From contig DAIDML010000178.1 of assembly GCA_027449005.1 (NCBI GenBank), positions 1 through 6,607 on the forward strand: a DNA stretch of 6,607 nucleotides. Reading direction: 5' to 3'. The notes beneath the pieces were generated by a model. That model was not told where the DNA came from and made no database searches. It saw nothing but the letters and a program-made list of their open reading frames with translations. Made by a program: the position numbers and the translations under genes. Shown one piece after another: positions 6,232 to 6,607 of the stretch (its first letter is position 1; each line of letters begins with the position of its first letter). This DNA is from Erysipelotrichaceae bacterium (GTDB lineage: Bacteria; Bacillota_I; Bacilli_A; Erysipelotrichales; Erysipelotrichaceae).

Positions 6232-6607
6232 CTATTTTTTAATGATTTCTCCCATCACTTCACCACTGATACCAGCTGCATTGGATTCATCAGTATCGAT
6301 GTGCATTGCAGCTTTAAAATTAGGATGAACACGAACCACCACATCATCAAAGATGAGTGAGCGATCATCAGAAGAAACTTTAACCATCACCACTTCTTTG
6401 TCTTGTACATTGTATTCTACAGCTTCAACATCTGAGAAGTGAATATGACGTTTCGCAACGATAACTCCTTCTTCAATCACTATGGATCCTGCAGGTCCAA
6501 TTAAGGTTGCTCCGGCTGAACCAGCTACATTTCCAGATTCTCTGATCGGTGCTTTAATGCCTAAGGTACGTGCTTCTGTTGCGGCAACTTCCACTTGAGT
6601 TGCACTT
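6232..6607 (-). CDS. pduL: Phosphate propanoyltransferase / phosphotransacylase PduL (partial, N-terminus outside window)
   Basis: Enzyme that moves an acyl group between coenzyme A and phosphate (propionyl- or acetyl-CoA to the acyl phosphate), feeding acetate or propionate kinase for ATP. About 124 C-terminal residues plus the stop are present; the family is around 200-220, so the first 80-100 residues are missing. The frame stays open to the edge; the GTG at 6594 is internal, not a start. Recognisable pieces are RTLGIKAPIRESGNV, GSAGATLIGPAGSI, the histidine motif AKRHIHFS, RSLIFDDVVVRV and the near-invariant MHIDTDESNAAG ending close to the C-terminus. The RHIH and MHID histidines are in motifs tied to zinc binding in this family. 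Many Firmicutes use PduL in place of Pta for acetate formation, and nothing here indicates a microcompartment operon, so a housekeeping fermentative role is more likely than propanediol use. Confidence 0.9.
   Translation of the reverse strand, partial: SATQVEVAATEARTLGIKAPIRESGNVAGSAGATLIGPAGSIVIEEGVIVAKRHIHFSDVEAVEYNVQDKEVVMVKVSSDDRSLIFDDVVVRVHPNFKAAMHIDTDESNAAGISGEVMGEIIKK

Noticed and set aside
1..6607. Mobile elements, CRISPR arrays, tRNA/rRNA genes, phage or defence genes
   Set aside because: No transposase or integrase frames, no spaced repeats beyond the two operator-like sites, no cloverleaf or rRNA-like sequence; every long frame is a known metabolic, redox or transport family.

Overview
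The window is a compact block of bacterial genes, all read from the minus strand, so transcription runs from high to low coordinates. Base composition is AT-rich, ribosome binding sites are strong AGGAGG types, and PotD is a lipoprotein. These point to a low-GC Gram-positive (Bacillota/Firmicutes); a narrower placement such as Erysipelotrichia-like fermenters is only a guess. TGA is used as a stop (potC) and tryptophan is TGG, so the standard bacterial code applies and a Mycoplasma-type code is excluded.

In transcription order, the right part (6607 to 3990) holds the C-terminal part of a PduL-type phosphotransacylase, a YegS/BmrU-type diacylglycerol/lipid kinase, a Cof-type HAD-IIB phosphatase and thioredoxin. 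They sit close together with no terminator visible between them. TrxA may also have its own promoter inside the end of the HAD gene. A clear hairpin plus T-run just after trxA closes this block. The genes look like housekeeping functions (acyl-phosphate metabolism, lipid phosphorylation, sugar-phosphate or flavin-type dephosphorylation, redox), not one pathway.

The left part (3970 to 1) is a polyamine-uptake operon: an XRE-cupin regulator, then potA (ATPase), potB and potC (permeases) and potD (substrate-binding lipoprotein, cut by the window edge). The five genes are separated by 11 bp or less or overlap (11 bp gap, 1 bp gap, TAATG overlap, ATGA overlap), which suggests one mRNA with coupled translation. 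A near-consensus sigma-A promoter (TTGATT, 17 bp, TATAAT) lies before the regulator.

The most interesting thing in the window is a pair of same-orientation copies of GTTTAGTAnnnnTAAA. One lies upstream of the -35 box and one in the 5' leader, so they flank the operon promoter. I read them as probable operators of the XRE-cupin protein, which would control its own operon according to polyamine level. I see no mobile element, CRISPR array, RNA gene or other obviously novel system. No stretch over 300 bases lacks a gene; the longest gene-free gap is about 140 bp (3849-3989).
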